Below, in pieces: positions 45,093 through 53,800 of a stretch of DNA of 64,000 nt (position 1 is its first letter; the number at the start of each line of letters is the position of its first letter). Location of the stretch: NCBI GenBank assembly GCA_036558005.1, contig DATBGO010000139.1:1-64000 (forward strand), read 5' to 3'. The stretch comes from DATBGO01 sp036558005. GTDB taxonomy: Bacteria > Actinomycetota > Actinomycetes > Streptosporangiales > Streptosporangiaceae. Below the pieces are notes generated by a model. It ran no database searches. It saw nothing but the letters and a program-made list of their open reading frames with translations, and had not been told where the DNA came from. The position numbers and the translations under genes were made by a program.

Positions 45093-45131
45093 AACCCGCT
45101 CGGGCCCGGCGCTGCCGGGCCCTCGCGGGTT
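45093..45131. terminator. Strong bidirectional hairpin between mmsA and the SGNH gene
   Basis: Two 18-base arms (AACCCGC..GGGCCCGGC and GCCGGGCCC..GCGGGTT) pair except for a 2-base internal mismatch, around a 3-base loop. It lies between convergent genes, and both stop codons are outside it. Confidence 0.8.
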
Positions 45132-45134
45132 ACA

Positions 45135-45956
45135 TTAAGCGAACTCGCTGAAGACGGGGTAGTAGCCGCTGGACTGGCCGGTGGCGGTGGGGTGGTAGGA
45201 CTCGCCGAGGTCGAGGAAGTTGACCGAGTGCAGCCAGCTGCCCGAATCGCAGATCTGGTGCCCCTTGAACTGGTTCGCGACGTCGGCGAAGACGTCACCG
45301 AACCGGGCCGCGGCGGCCTGGATCTGGCTGTCGAGCTGGGCCGCCGCCTGGTTCAGGTCGGTGCGGTCGGTGGTGCTCAGCCCGATGCAGGAACTGGACT
45401 TGCTCAGGTCGTAGAGCGCGGGATAGTCGAGCACCACGACCCTGGCGTTGGGCGCGTGCGAGGCGATCGCGGACAGCGCGTTGTTCAGCTCGCCCGGCAG
45501 CTGCGCGCTCATCTCGCTCTCCGCGGAGTGGACCGCGTTCACGCAGGTGCTGGTGGAGTCCAGCACGCAGGTCTCCATGGTGGAGCTGAACCCGACGTCG
45601 TTGCCGCCGATCGTGATCGACACCAGGGTGGTGCCTGCGCTGAGCGCGGAAACCTGGCTGCTGACGACGTCGCTGGTGGTGGCGCCGGAGCAGGCCACCG
45701 AGGTGTAGGAGGCGGGGGCGTTGGCGTTGGCCCACAGCTGGGAGTAGGCGTTCGTGCTCCGGTCGCAGGAACCGCTGGAGCTGATGTAGCTGCCCGCGCC
45801 GACCCCGGATGAATAGGAGTCGCCGAGCGCGACATAGTGAACGCTGCTGGCCGAGGCGGGGGCGGCCGAGGCAACTAATGGCAGGACGGCGACGCCTGCC
45901 GTAATGGCCGCGAGAGCAAGACGATGACGAGAAAGGGCGGGACGCAGCACGGGCAT
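45135..45956 (-). CDS. Secreted SGNH/GDSL-family esterase or lipase
   Basis: A 273-residue protein with a signal peptide (RLALAAITAGVAVLPLVASA, cleavage near ASA). The four SGNH blocks are visible: YVALGDSYSSGVGAG (Ser), VACSGATTSD (Gly), TIGGNDVGF (Asn) and GESYHPTATGQ (His, with the preceding acidic residue replaced by Ser-Tyr). Six Cys residues match the three disulfides of the Streptomyces-type extracellular lipase/esterase. It would act on lipids or esters outside the cell. An inverted repeat lies in its promoter region. Confidence 0.9.
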   Translation of the reverse strand: MPVLRPALSRHRLALAAITAGVAVLPLVASAAPASASSVHYVALGDSYSSGVGAGSYISSSGSCDRSTNAYSQLWANANAPASYTSVACSGATTSDVVSSQVSALSAGTTLVSITIGGNDVGFSSTMETCVLDSTSTCVNAVHSAESEMSAQLPGELNNALSAIASHAPNARVVVLDYPALYDLSKSSSCIGLSTTDRTDLNQAAAQLDSQIQAAAARFGDVFADVANQFKGHQICDSGSWLHSVNFLDLGESYHPTATGQSSGYYPVFSEFA

Positions 45957-45989
45957 TCTCCTCAGAGCGGCGCAGCACGGAAACCGACC

Positions 45990-46003
45990 TTACTTAGCAG
46001 TAA
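45990..46003. promoter_or_regulatory. TTACT-(4)-AGTAA inverted repeat before the SGNH gene
   Basis: TTACT-tagc-AGTAA lies 34 bases before the SGNH start codon on the opposite strand and is A/T-rich against its background. It resembles TetR-type operators of lipid-related genes. No TetR gene is in the window. Confidence 0.4.
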
Positions 46004-46050
46004 CATCGGCCGGCTGGCCGGTCAATAGGGAACCGCGCTGCTGCTGAACG

Positions 46051-47409
46051 CTAAAGGCCCGTGACCGCCTCTTCCAGGATCGACAATCCCTCGGTCAGCA
46101 GCTGATCGCCGATCACCAGCGGGGGCAGGAACCGCAGCACGTTGCCGTAGGTGCCGCAGGTGAGCACCAGCAGGCCGGCCGAATGGCAGGCCTTGGCCAC
46201 CCGCGCGGTGGCGGGGGCGTCGGGCACCAGCGTGCCCGGCTCGACCAGCTCGATGGCCAGCATCGCGCCGCGGCCCCGGACGTCGCCGATGACCGGGTTC
46301 GCCTCGGCCAGCGCGCGCAGCCGGGGCAGCATGATGTCGCCGACCCGGCGGGCCGCGGCGGGCAGGTCCTCCTTGCGCATCGTCTCGATCGCGCCCAGCG
46401 CCGCGGCGCAGGCCACCGGGTTGCCGCCGTAGGTGCCGCCCAGGCCGCCCGGGTGCACCGCGTCCATCATCTCGGCCCGGCCGGTCACCCCGGCCAGCGG
46501 CAGCCCGCCCGCGATGCCCTTGGCGGTGGTGATCAGGTCGGGGACGACGCCCTCGTGGTCGCAGCCGAACCAGTCCCCGGTCCGGCAGAACCCGGACTGG
46601 ATCTCGTCGGCGACCAGCACGATGCCGTGCTCGCGGCAGAACGCCGCCAGCCCCGGCAGGAACCCGTCCGGCGGCACCACGAAGCCGCCCTCGCCCAGGA
46701 TCGGCTCGATCACGACCGCGGCGACGTTCTGCTCCCCGACCTGGGTGTGGATCAGCCCGGTGATCACGTCCAGCGCGTCGGCCTCGCACCGGGCCGGGCC
46801 GCCGGGCCAGCGGAACGGGTAGGCCATCGGCATCCGGTAGACCTCGGCGGCGAACGGCCCGAAGCCCTGCTTGTAGGGCATGTTCTTCGCGGTCATCGCC
46901 ATGGTCAGGTTGGTCCGGCCGTGGTAGCCGTGGTCGAACGCCACCACCGCCTGCCTGCCGGTCGCGTGCCGGGCGATCTTGACCGCGTTCTCGACCGCCT
47001 CGGCGCCGGAGTTGAACAGCGCCGACCGCTTCTCGTGCTCGCCCGGGGTGACCCGGTTGAGCTCCTCGCAGACCTCCACATAGCCCTCATAAGGGGCGAC
47101 CATGAAGCAGGTGTGGGTGAACTGGGCGACCTGCCGGGTCACCCGCTCGACCACCAGCTCGGCGCTGTTGCCGACCGAGGTCACCGCGATCCCTGAGCCG
47201 AAGTCGATCAGCGAGTTGCCGTCCGCGTCGACGACCACGCCGCCGCCCGCCGCGGTGACGAACACCGGCAGGACATGGCTGAGCCCGCGGGCCACGCTGC
47301 GCCCGCGCCGCTCCAGCAGGGCCCTGGAGGCCGGCCCGGGAATCTCGGTGGCCAGGTGGCGCTGCTGCGCGAGCCCCGGCCCGCCAGCAGAGGGTGTGTG
47401 CAGCTCCAT
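46051..47409 (-). CDS. gabT: 4-aminobutyrate aminotransferase
   Basis: A 452-residue class III aminotransferase starting MELHTPSAGGPG. Typical GabT parts are FIDFGSGIAVTSVGN-like text at about 60-75, ALFNSGAEAVENAVKIARHA, VADEIQSGFCRTGDWFGCDH and the PLP lysine in ITTAKGIAGGLPLAGVTGR. It transfers the amino group of GABA to 2-oxoglutarate, making succinate semialdehyde. GABA could come from the aminobutyraldehyde dehydrogenase 7 kb away. No succinate-semialdehyde dehydrogenase or regulator adjoins it. It is divergent from pobA. Confidence 0.9.
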   Translation of the reverse strand: MELHTPSAGGPGLAQQRHLATEIPGPASRALLERRGRSVARGLSHVLPVFVTAAGGGVVVDADGNSLIDFGSGIAVTSVGNSAELVVERVTRQVAQFTHTCFMVAPYEGYVEVCEELNRVTPGEHEKRSALFNSGAEAVENAVKIARHATGRQAVVAFDHGYHGRTNLTMAMTAKNMPYKQGFGPFAAEVYRMPMAYPFRWPGGPARCEADALDVITGLIHTQVGEQNVAAVVIEPILGEGGFVVPPDGFLPGLAAFCREHGIVLVADEIQSGFCRTGDWFGCDHEGVVPDLITTAKGIAGGLPLAGVTGRAEMMDAVHPGGLGGTYGGNPVACAAALGAIETMRKEDLPAAARRVGDIMLPRLRALAEANPVIGDVRGRGAMLAIELVEPGTLVPDAPATARVAKACHSAGLLVLTCGTYGNVLRFLPPLVIGDQLLTEGLSILEEAVTGL

Positions 47410-47584
47410 ACGGCGACAATAGACCCAGGGCTCGCAGGCCCGGCGGCCCGGCGCGGCGCCGGGCGCGGATCCCGGTAGCGGCGGGCCTGCGCGCGACCCC
47501 CGGCCAGCCGGGCCTATCCTCTCAATCGGCCCGTTCGGCGCGAAAACCCCAGCGCTCGCGGGCCGCAGCGGAAGGAGCGGGTGA

Positions 47585-48760
47585 GTGCGCACTCAGGTGG
47601 CGATCGTCGGCGCGGGCCCGGCCGGGCTGCTGCTGTCCCATCTGCTGCACCTGCGCGGCATCTCCTCGGTGGTGCTGGAGGCGCGCAGCCGCGAGTACGT
47701 GGAGCAGCGGGTCAGGGCCGGGGTGCTGGAGCAGGGCACGGTGGACACCCTGGTGGTGTCCGGGGCCGGCCAGCGGCTGCTGGCCGAGGGCATGGTGCAC
47801 CACGGGATCGAGCTGCGGTTCGGCGGGCAGGGGCACCGGATCGCGTTCGAGCGGCTGGTGCCCGGCCGGGCGATCACCGTCTACGGTCAGCAGGAAGTGG
47901 TCAAGGACCTGATCGCGGCGCGGCTGGCGGCCGGCGGCGACGTCCGGTTCGAGATCAGCGACGTGGAGCTGAACGGGATCGACACCGAGCACCCGGAGGT
48001 CAGCTTCAGCCAGGACTCGCGGCGCGAGCTGCTGCAGGCCGACTTCATCGCCGGCTGCGACGGGTTCCACGGGGTCTGCAGGGACGCGATCCCGGCCGGG
48101 GTGCTGCGCTACTTCGACCGGGAGTACCCGTTCGCCTGGCTCGCGGTGCTGGCCGAGGTGGCGCCGTCAGCCAGCGAGCTGATCTACTCAAGGACCGACC
48201 GCGGGTTCGCGCTGCACAGCATGCGCGGCCCGGGGGTGAGCCGGTTCTACCTGCAGGTCGCGCCGGACGAGCAGCTCGCCGCCTGGCCGGACGAGCGGAT
48301 CTGGCCGGAGCTGCGGGCCAGGCTGGAGACGGTGCCGGACTGGCAGCTGGCCACCGGGCCGGTGCTGGAGAAGAGCATCACCGCGATGCGCAGCTTCGTG
48401 GCCGAGCCGATGCAGTTCGGCCGGCTGTACCTGGCCGGCGACGCGGCGCACATCGTCCCGCCGACCGGCGCGAAGGGGCTGAACCTGGCCGCGTTCGACG
48501 TCACCCTGCTGGCCGAGGCGCTCGGCGGCTGGTACGCCGGCGGGTCCGCTGACCTGCTGGACGGGTACTCGGCCAGCTGCCTGCGGCGGGTCTGGCGGGT
48601 GCAGCACTTCTCCTGGTGGATGACCACGCTGCTGCATACCTTCGACAGCTACGACCCCTACGACCAGCGGCTGCAGCTGTCCTACCTGGACTACGTGTGC
48701 AGCTCGGAGGCCGCGTCGATGACGCTGGCAGAGAACTACGTCGGGCTGGACCGGCGCTGA
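47585..48760 (+). CDS. pobA: 4-hydroxybenzoate 3-monooxygenase
   Basis: A 391-residue flavoprotein hydroxylase that makes protocatechuate from 4-hydroxybenzoate using FAD, NAD(P)H and O2. The GTG start follows AAGGAG. FAD-binding motifs are VAIVGAGPAGLLLSHLLHL and LYLAGDAAHIVPPTGAKGLN; FIAGCDGFHGVCRD carries the internal DG motif. Length and sequence match PobA throughout, including the C-terminal YLDYVCSSEAASMTLAENYV. It opens a co-directional block that ends in pcaD. Confidence 0.94.
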   Translation: MRTQVAIVGAGPAGLLLSHLLHLRGISSVVLEARSREYVEQRVRAGVLEQGTVDTLVVSGAGQRLLAEGMVHHGIELRFGGQGHRIAFERLVPGRAITVYGQQEVVKDLIAARLAAGGDVRFEISDVELNGIDTEHPEVSFSQDSRRELLQADFIAGCDGFHGVCRDAIPAGVLRYFDREYPFAWLAVLAEVAPSASELIYSRTDRGFALHSMRGPGVSRFYLQVAPDEQLAAWPDERIWPELRARLETVPDWQLATGPVLEKSITAMRSFVAEPMQFGRLYLAGDAAHIVPPTGAKGLNLAAFDVTLLAEALGGWYAGGSADLLDGYSASCLRRVWRVQHFSWWMTTLLHTFDSYDPYDQRLQLSYLDYVCSSEAASMTLAENYVGLDRR

Positions 48761-48868
48761 CCGGCCCGGGCCGCGGCCGCGGTGACACCGGCGCGGCGCG
48801 GCCGGGCGGGCGGCGGGCGGGCGGCGGGCTGGCGGGACGAGCTTGGGGGCGGGCGGGACAATGACTGC

Positions 48869-50281
48869 GTGAACGGCATCGGCAGTGACGGCTTGTTCGG
48901 CAGCCTGTTCGGCCGCGGCCAGGCCGGGACCGGCGACCAGGCCTGGCTGCAGGCGATGCTGGACACCGAGGCGGCGCTGGCCCGCGCGCTGGAGCGGGCC
49001 GGGCTGGCCGCCCCGGGGTCCGGCGCGCAGGTGAGCGCCGCCGCCAGGGCGGACCGGTTCGACCCGGCTGAGCTGGGCCGGCAGGCGGCCCGGGCCGGCA
49101 ACCCGGTGCCCGCGCTGGCCCGGGCCCTGGCCGGGATGCTGCCGCCGGGCCCGGCTGCCGCGGTACACCGCGGCGCGACCAGCCAGGACATCATCGACAC
49201 CGCGGCCATGCTGCTGGCCAGCCGGGTGCTGGCCGCCGCTGAGCAGGACCTGGCCAGTGCCGCGGCCGCGGCGGCCGCCCTGGCCAGCGGGCAGGCCGGC
49301 ACGGTCATGATCGGCCGGACCCTGCTGCAGCAGGCGGTGCCGGTCACCTTCGGGCTGGTCGCGGCCGGCTGGCTGACCGCGATCGACGAGGCGCGCGGCG
49401 GGCTGGCCCGGGTGGCGCGGGAGCGGCTCGCGGTGCAGTTCGGCGGCGCGGCGGGCACCCTCGCCTCGCTCGGGCCGGACGGGCCGAGGGTCGCCGGGCT
49501 GCTGGCCGCCGAGCTCGGCCTGGCCGAGCCGGTGCTGCCCTGGCACACCAGCAGGCTGCGGGTGATCGAGCTCGCCGCCGCGCTCGCCGGGACCTGCGCC
49601 GCGCTCGGCAAGATCGCCAGGGACGTCACGCTGCTCGCCCAGTCCGAGGTCGCCGAGGTGAGCGAGGGCCCGGTGGGCGAGAGCGGCGCGCAGGGGATCC
49701 GGCGCGGCGGGTCGTCGACGATGCCGCACAAGCGCAACCCGGTCGCGGCGGTGGTGATCGTGGGCTGCGCCCGGCAGGCACCAGGACTGCTGGCCACCCT
49801 GACCGCGGCCGGCGAGCAGGAACTGCAGCGGGCCGCGGGCGGCTGGCACGCGGAATGGCAGCCGCTCACCGCGCTGCTCGGGCTGACCGGCTCGGCGGCG
49901 TCCTGGGCGGCCGAGCTGCTCGGCGGCCTGGCGCCTGACCCGGCCCGGATGCGGGCCAACCTGGACGCCGCCCGCGGGCTGCCGCTGGCCGAGCGCGTCG
50001 CCGCGCTGCTGGCGCCCGCCCTCGGCCAGGCCGCCGCGCACGACGCGGTCGCCAGGGCCGCGCGGGCCGCGGCGGACTCGGGCCGGCCGCTGCGGGACGA
50101 GCTGCTCGGGCCGGACGGGCCGGGACCGCAGCTGGCCGCCAGCGGCATCGGGCCGGCCGAGCTCGACGCCGCCCTGGACCCGGCGGGCTACCTCGGCGGG
50201 TGCGGCCGGTTCGTGGCCAGGGCGCTGGCCGCGCACCAGCGCTACCAGCGGGACGGCAAGATGGACGAGGCAGGCAGGTAA
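48869..50281 (+). CDS. pcaB: 3-carboxy-cis,cis-muconate cycloisomerase
   Basis: A 470-residue member of the fumarase/aspartase superfamily. The signature GGSSTMPHKRNPVAAVV lies near residue 290, and VHRGATSQDIIDTAAMLL is the second conserved block. It converts 3-carboxymuconate to 4-carboxymuconolactone. The GTG at 48869 (MNGIGSDGLFGSLFGRGQ as translated) fits the family N-terminus better than a GTG at 48782, which would add an Arg/Gly-rich lead. It lies 108 bases after pobA and 29 before pcaC. Confidence 0.92.
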   Translation: MNGIGSDGLFGSLFGRGQAGTGDQAWLQAMLDTEAALARALERAGLAAPGSGAQVSAAARADRFDPAELGRQAARAGNPVPALARALAGMLPPGPAAAVHRGATSQDIIDTAAMLLASRVLAAAEQDLASAAAAAAALASGQAGTVMIGRTLLQQAVPVTFGLVAAGWLTAIDEARGGLARVARERLAVQFGGAAGTLASLGPDGPRVAGLLAAELGLAEPVLPWHTSRLRVIELAAALAGTCAALGKIARDVTLLAQSEVAEVSEGPVGESGAQGIRRGGSSTMPHKRNPVAAVVIVGCARQAPGLLATLTAAGEQELQRAAGGWHAEWQPLTALLGLTGSAASWAAELLGGLAPDPARMRANLDAARGLPLAERVAALLAPALGQAAAHDAVARAARAAADSGRPLRDELLGPDGPGPQLAASGIGPAELDAALDPAGYLGGCGRFVARALAAHQRYQRDGKMDEAGR

Positions 50282-50310
50282 CCAGCAGGCCAGCGAGAGG
50301 AGCGGGCGCA

Positions 50311-50700
50311 GTGACCGACGCGGACCGGGCGGAGCAGGGCATGCGGGTGCGCCGTGAGGTGCTCGGGGACGAGCACGTCGACCGCGCGGTGGCGGGCACG
50401 ACCGAGTTCAGCGCGCCGTTCCAGGACCTGATCACCCGGTACGCGTGGGGCGAGATCTGGAACCGGCCCGGCCTGACCAGGGCGGAGCGGAGCATGATCA
50501 CGCTGACCGCGCTGGCGGTGCTGCGCCAGGAGGCCGAGCTGGAGATGCACCTGCACGCCGCGCTGCGTAACGGGCTCACCCCGGCGCAGATCAGCGAGGT
50601 CCTGCTGCAGGTGGCGGTGTACGCGGGGGTGCCCGCGGCCAACCGCGGCTTCGCCATCGCCCAGCGGGTGCTGGCGCAGGCCGCGGCCGGGTCGCAGTAG
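50311..50700 (+). CDS. pcaC: 4-carboxymuconolactone decarboxylase
   Basis: A 129-residue AhpD-fold protein. RREVLGDEHVDRAVAG, DLITRYAWGEIWNRPGL, and LRQEAELEMHLHAALRNGLT match PcaC over its full length. It decarboxylates 4-carboxymuconolactone to 3-oxoadipate enol-lactone. GTG start behind GAGAGGAG. In many actinobacteria pcaC is fused to pcaD as pcaL; here the two are separate genes 3 kb apart. Confidence 0.93.
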   Translation: MTDADRAEQGMRVRREVLGDEHVDRAVAGTTEFSAPFQDLITRYAWGEIWNRPGLTRAERSMITLTALAVLRQEAELEMHLHAALRNGLTPAQISEVLLQVAVYAGVPAANRGFAIAQRVLAQAAAGSQ

Positions 50701-50818
50701 CCCGGCCGCCGGGGAAGCGGCACGTTGACCCCGGTATTTCGTTATCCGTACAGGTGTGCACTCAGCGACCGGTACTCGATATCGTTTCGGGAAAGCGCTG
50801 CGAGGAAGCAGGTGAGGC

Positions 50819-51688
50819 ATGGCGCAGATCGTGTCGCTGCCGGACGCCATAGCGCGGGCGGTCCATGACCGGGACAGCGTCGCGATGGAAGGCTTCACCC
50901 ACCTGATCCCGCACGCCGCCGGGCACGAGGTGATCCGCCAGGGACGGCGCGGGCTGACCCTGATCCGGATGACCCCCGACGTGATCTACGACCAGCTGAT
51001 CGGGGCGGGCTGCGCGAGCAAGCTGGTGTTCTCCTGGGCGGGCAACCCCGGCGTGGGCTCGCTGCACCGGTTCAGGGACGCGGTCGAGCACTCCTGGCCG
51101 GTGCCGCTGGAACTGGAGGAGCACAGCCACGCCGGGATGGCCAACCGGTACGTGGCCGGGGCGTCCGGGCTGCCGTTCGCCGTGCTGCGCGGCTACCGCG
51201 GCACCGGGCTGACCGCGCAGACGCCGAACATCGCGGAGATCAGCTGCCCGTTCACCGGCGAGACCCTGACCGCGGTGGCCGCGCTGCGGCCGGACGTGAC
51301 GGTGATCCACGCGCAGCGCAGCGACCGGGCGGGCAACGTCCAGCTCTGGGGGATCACCGGGGTGCAGAAGGAGGCGGTGCTCGCCGCCCGCCGGTCGGTG
51401 GTCACCGTCGAGGAGATCGTGGACGTGCTCGACCCGCGCCCGGACGCGGTCGTGCTGCCGTCCTGGGCGGTCAGCTACGTCGCGCTGGCGCCCGGCGGCG
51501 CGCACCCGTCCTACGCGCTCGGCTACACCACCCGCGACAACGACTTCTATGTCGGGTGGGACGCGATCAGCCGGGACCGGCAGCGGTTCACCGAGTGGCT
51601 TCGCCGGCACGTCTACGCGGCGGGCGGCGCCGGGCCCGTCCCCGCCCAGGTTCCCGCCCAGGCCGGCCTCCCTGGCGGCCGGCCATGA
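50819..51688 (+). CDS. pcaI: 3-oxoadipate CoA-transferase subunit A (CatI/GctA-like)
   Basis: A 289-residue subunit of a heteromeric CoA-transferase: DSVAMEGFTHLIPHAAGHEV, KLVFSWAGNPGVGSLHRFRD and DVTVIHAQRSDRAGNVQLWG. It resembles the CatI/glutaconate-type alpha subunit more than the short PcaI of proteobacteria. The last 20 residues are Pro/Ala/Gly-rich. ATG follows AGGAAG-type sequence. The gap of 118 bases before it could hold a secondary promoter (TTGACC at 50725). Its TGA overlaps the pcaJ ATG. Confidence 0.9.
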   Translation: MAQIVSLPDAIARAVHDRDSVAMEGFTHLIPHAAGHEVIRQGRRGLTLIRMTPDVIYDQLIGAGCASKLVFSWAGNPGVGSLHRFRDAVEHSWPVPLELEEHSHAGMANRYVAGASGLPFAVLRGYRGTGLTAQTPNIAEISCPFTGETLTAVAALRPDVTVIHAQRSDRAGNVQLWGITGVQKEAVLAARRSVVTVEEIVDVLDPRPDAVVLPSWAVSYVALAPGGAHPSYALGYTTRDNDFYVGWDAISRDRQRFTEWLRRHVYAAGGAGPVPAQVPAQAGLPGGRP

Positions 51689-52461
51689 CCGGGTACGCCG
51701 GGGACGAGATCATGACCGTCACCGCGGCCAGGGCGCTGCGCGACCAGATGACCTGCTTCGTCGGGATCGGGCTGCCCAGCGAGGCGGCCAACCTGGCCAG
51801 GGCCACGCACGCGCCCGGGCTGGTGATGATCTACGAGTCGGGCACCATCGGGGCCAAGCCCGCCGCGCTGCCGCTGTCCATCGGGGACGGCATCCTGGCC
51901 GAGACCGCCGACGCCGTGGTCAGCGTTCCGGAGATCTTCAACTACTGGCTGCAGCCGGGCCGGATCGACGTCGGCTTCCTCGGCGCGGCGCAGATCGACC
52001 GGTTCGCCAACATCAACACCACGGTGATCGGCGCGGACTACGGCCGGCCCCAGATCAGGCTGCCCGGGGCGGGCGGCGCGCCGGAGATCGCCGCGTCCTG
52101 CCGGGAAGTGATCGTGATCGTGCGGCAGACCCGCCGCACGTTCGTCGACCGGGTCAGCTTCGTCACGTCCGTGGGCTTCGGGGACGGGCCGGACAGCAGG
52201 CGGCGTCTCGGCCTGGCCGGCGCTGGCCCCCGCAAGATCATCACCGACCTCGGGGTACTCGAGCCGGACCCGGACACGTCCGAGCTGGTGCTCACGGGGG
52301 TATACCCCGGAATATCCGTTCAGGAAGTGAAAGAGCGCACCGGATGGCCGCTGGCGGTGTCGGCGAGCCTGCACGGCATCCCGCCGCCCACCCCGGCGGA
52401 GCTGACCGCGCTGCGCGGCCTGCTCGCCACCATGCCGGCCACCGAAGGAGCAGCCTCATGA
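51685..52461 (+). CDS. pcaJ: 3-oxoadipate CoA-transferase subunit B
   Basis: A 258-residue subunit. The catalytic Glu lies in LVMIYESGTIGAKPAALPLS, and VPEIFNYWLQPGRIDVGFLG and INTTVIGADYGRPQIRLPG are conserved in CatJ-type beta subunits. With PcaI it moves CoA from succinyl-CoA to 3-oxoadipate. ATGA overlaps join it to pcaI before it and pcaH after it. Confidence 0.9.
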   Translation: MTGYAGDEIMTVTAARALRDQMTCFVGIGLPSEAANLARATHAPGLVMIYESGTIGAKPAALPLSIGDGILAETADAVVSVPEIFNYWLQPGRIDVGFLGAAQIDRFANINTTVIGADYGRPQIRLPGAGGAPEIAASCREVIVIVRQTRRTFVDRVSFVTSVGFGDGPDSRRRLGLAGAGPRKIITDLGVLEPDPDTSELVLTGVYPGISVQEVKERTGWPLAVSASLHGIPPPTPAELTALRGLLATMPATEGAAS

Positions 52462-53204
52462 CGACCGAAGTGCCGCCAGGCACGGCAGCCTTCACGCTGC
52501 CGTCCTACCCCAGGGCCACCGGCGTGCACCCGCCGCTGGACTTCCCCGGCTACCGGTCGTCGCTGCTGCGGGCGCCGAAACGGCGGCCGGTGCCGCTGCC
52601 GCAGCGGCTGACCGAGGTCACCGGCCCGCTGCTCGGCGCGGAGCGGGTCAGCCCGGAGGACGCGGACCTGACCGCGGGCCGCGGCGGCGAGCCGCTCGGC
52701 GAGCGGATCATCGTCACCGGCCGGGTGCTGGACTCCGGTGGCCGGCCCGTCCCCGGCACACTGGTCGAGATCTGGCAGGCCAACGCGGCCGGCCGGTACG
52801 CGCACGGCGTCGACGACCATCCGGCGCCGCTGGACGCCAGCTTCGACGGCGCTGGCCGGTGCCTGACCGACGCCGAGGGCAGGTACCGGTTCGTCACGAT
52901 CAAGCCGGGCGCCTACCCGTGGCGCAACCACCTCAACGCCTGGCGGCCCGCGCACATCCACTTCTCGCTGTTCGGCCGGGCGTTCACCCAGCGGCTGATC
53001 ACCCAGATGTACTTCCCCGGCGACCCGCTGTTCGCCCAGGACCCGATCTTCAACTCGGTGCCCGACCCGAAGGCGCGCGAGCGCATGGTCGCCCGGTTCG
53101 ACCTGGAGGTGACCCAGCCGGACTGGGCGCTCGGCTACGTCTGGGACATCGCGCTGCGCGGGCCGGGCGCCGCCGTGTTCGAGCCGCGGGAGCCGGGCCG
53201 GTGA
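52458..53204 (+). CDS. pcaH: Protocatechuate 3,4-dioxygenase beta subunit
   Basis: A 248-residue intradiol dioxygenase subunit carrying the non-haem Fe(III) site. Ligands appear as Tyr in NAAGRYAHGVDDHPAPLD, Tyr in KPGAYPWRNHLNAW and two His in RPAHIHFSLFG. It cleaves protocatechuate to 3-carboxymuconate. GAAGGAG precedes the ATG by seven bases inside the end of pcaJ. Its TGA overlaps the pcaG GTG. Confidence 0.94.
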   Translation: MTTEVPPGTAAFTLPSYPRATGVHPPLDFPGYRSSLLRAPKRRPVPLPQRLTEVTGPLLGAERVSPEDADLTAGRGGEPLGERIIVTGRVLDSGGRPVPGTLVEIWQANAAGRYAHGVDDHPAPLDASFDGAGRCLTDAEGRYRFVTIKPGAYPWRNHLNAWRPAHIHFSLFGRAFTQRLITQMYFPGDPLFAQDPIFNSVPDPKARERMVARFDLEVTQPDWALGYVWDIALRGPGAAVFEPREPGR

Positions 53205-53800
53205 CCGGGCAGCTGACCCCCTCGCAGACCGTCGGGCCGTTCCTGGCGATCGGGCTGCCCTGGCCCGACGGCCCGTTCGTGGTGCCCGAGGGCACGCCAG
53301 GCGCGATCACGATCACCGGGCGGGTGCTGGACGGGGCCGCCGAGCCGGTGCCCGACGCGCTGGTCGAGACCTGGCAGGCTGGCCCGGACGGCCGGTTCAC
53401 CCACCCCGACGATCCGCGCGGCGGGGCGGCCGTGCCCGCCGGGCCGGGCGGCCCGCTGGCGGCGTTCCGCGGGTTCGGCCGGTGCCCGACCGGCCCGGAC
53501 GGCCGGTACCAGATCGTCACCCTCAAGCCCGGGGCGCTGCCCAGCCCCGACGGCGGCACCGAGGCGCCGCACCTGGACGTGTCGGTGTTCGCCCGCGGGC
53601 TGCTCGACCGGGTGGTGACCAGGATCTACTTCGCCGACGAGACCGCGGCGAACGCGGCCGACCCGGTGCTGGCCGGCCTGGGTGACCAAGACCGCGCGCA
53701 GACCCTGATCGCCACCCCGGAGCCGGGCGGCGAGCCTGGCCGGTACCGGTTCGACATCAGGCTGCAGGGCGGCCGGGAGACTGTTTTCTTTGATGTCTGA
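53201..53800 (+). CDS. pcaG: Protocatechuate 3,4-dioxygenase alpha subunit
   Basis: A 199-residue alpha subunit starting at a GTG that overlaps pcaH. LTPSQTVGPFLAIGLPW, LVETWQAGPDGRFTHPDD and APHLDVSVFARGLLDRVVTR are typical. It lacks the complete Fe ligand set, as alpha subunits do, and builds the active-site cleft with PcaH. Eight bases overlap pcaD. Confidence 0.93.
   Translation: MTGQLTPSQTVGPFLAIGLPWPDGPFVVPEGTPGAITITGRVLDGAAEPVPDALVETWQAGPDGRFTHPDDPRGGAAVPAGPGGPLAAFRGFGRCPTGPDGRYQIVTLKPGALPSPDGGTEAPHLDVSVFARGLLDRVVTRIYFADETAANAADPVLAGLGDQDRAQTLIATPEPGGEPGRYRFDIRLQGGRETVFFDV

Noticed and set aside
50725..50760. TTGACC as an internal promoter before pcaI
   Set aside because: The -35-like box is clear but no convincing -10 lies at the right distance, so it was not listed as a promoter.
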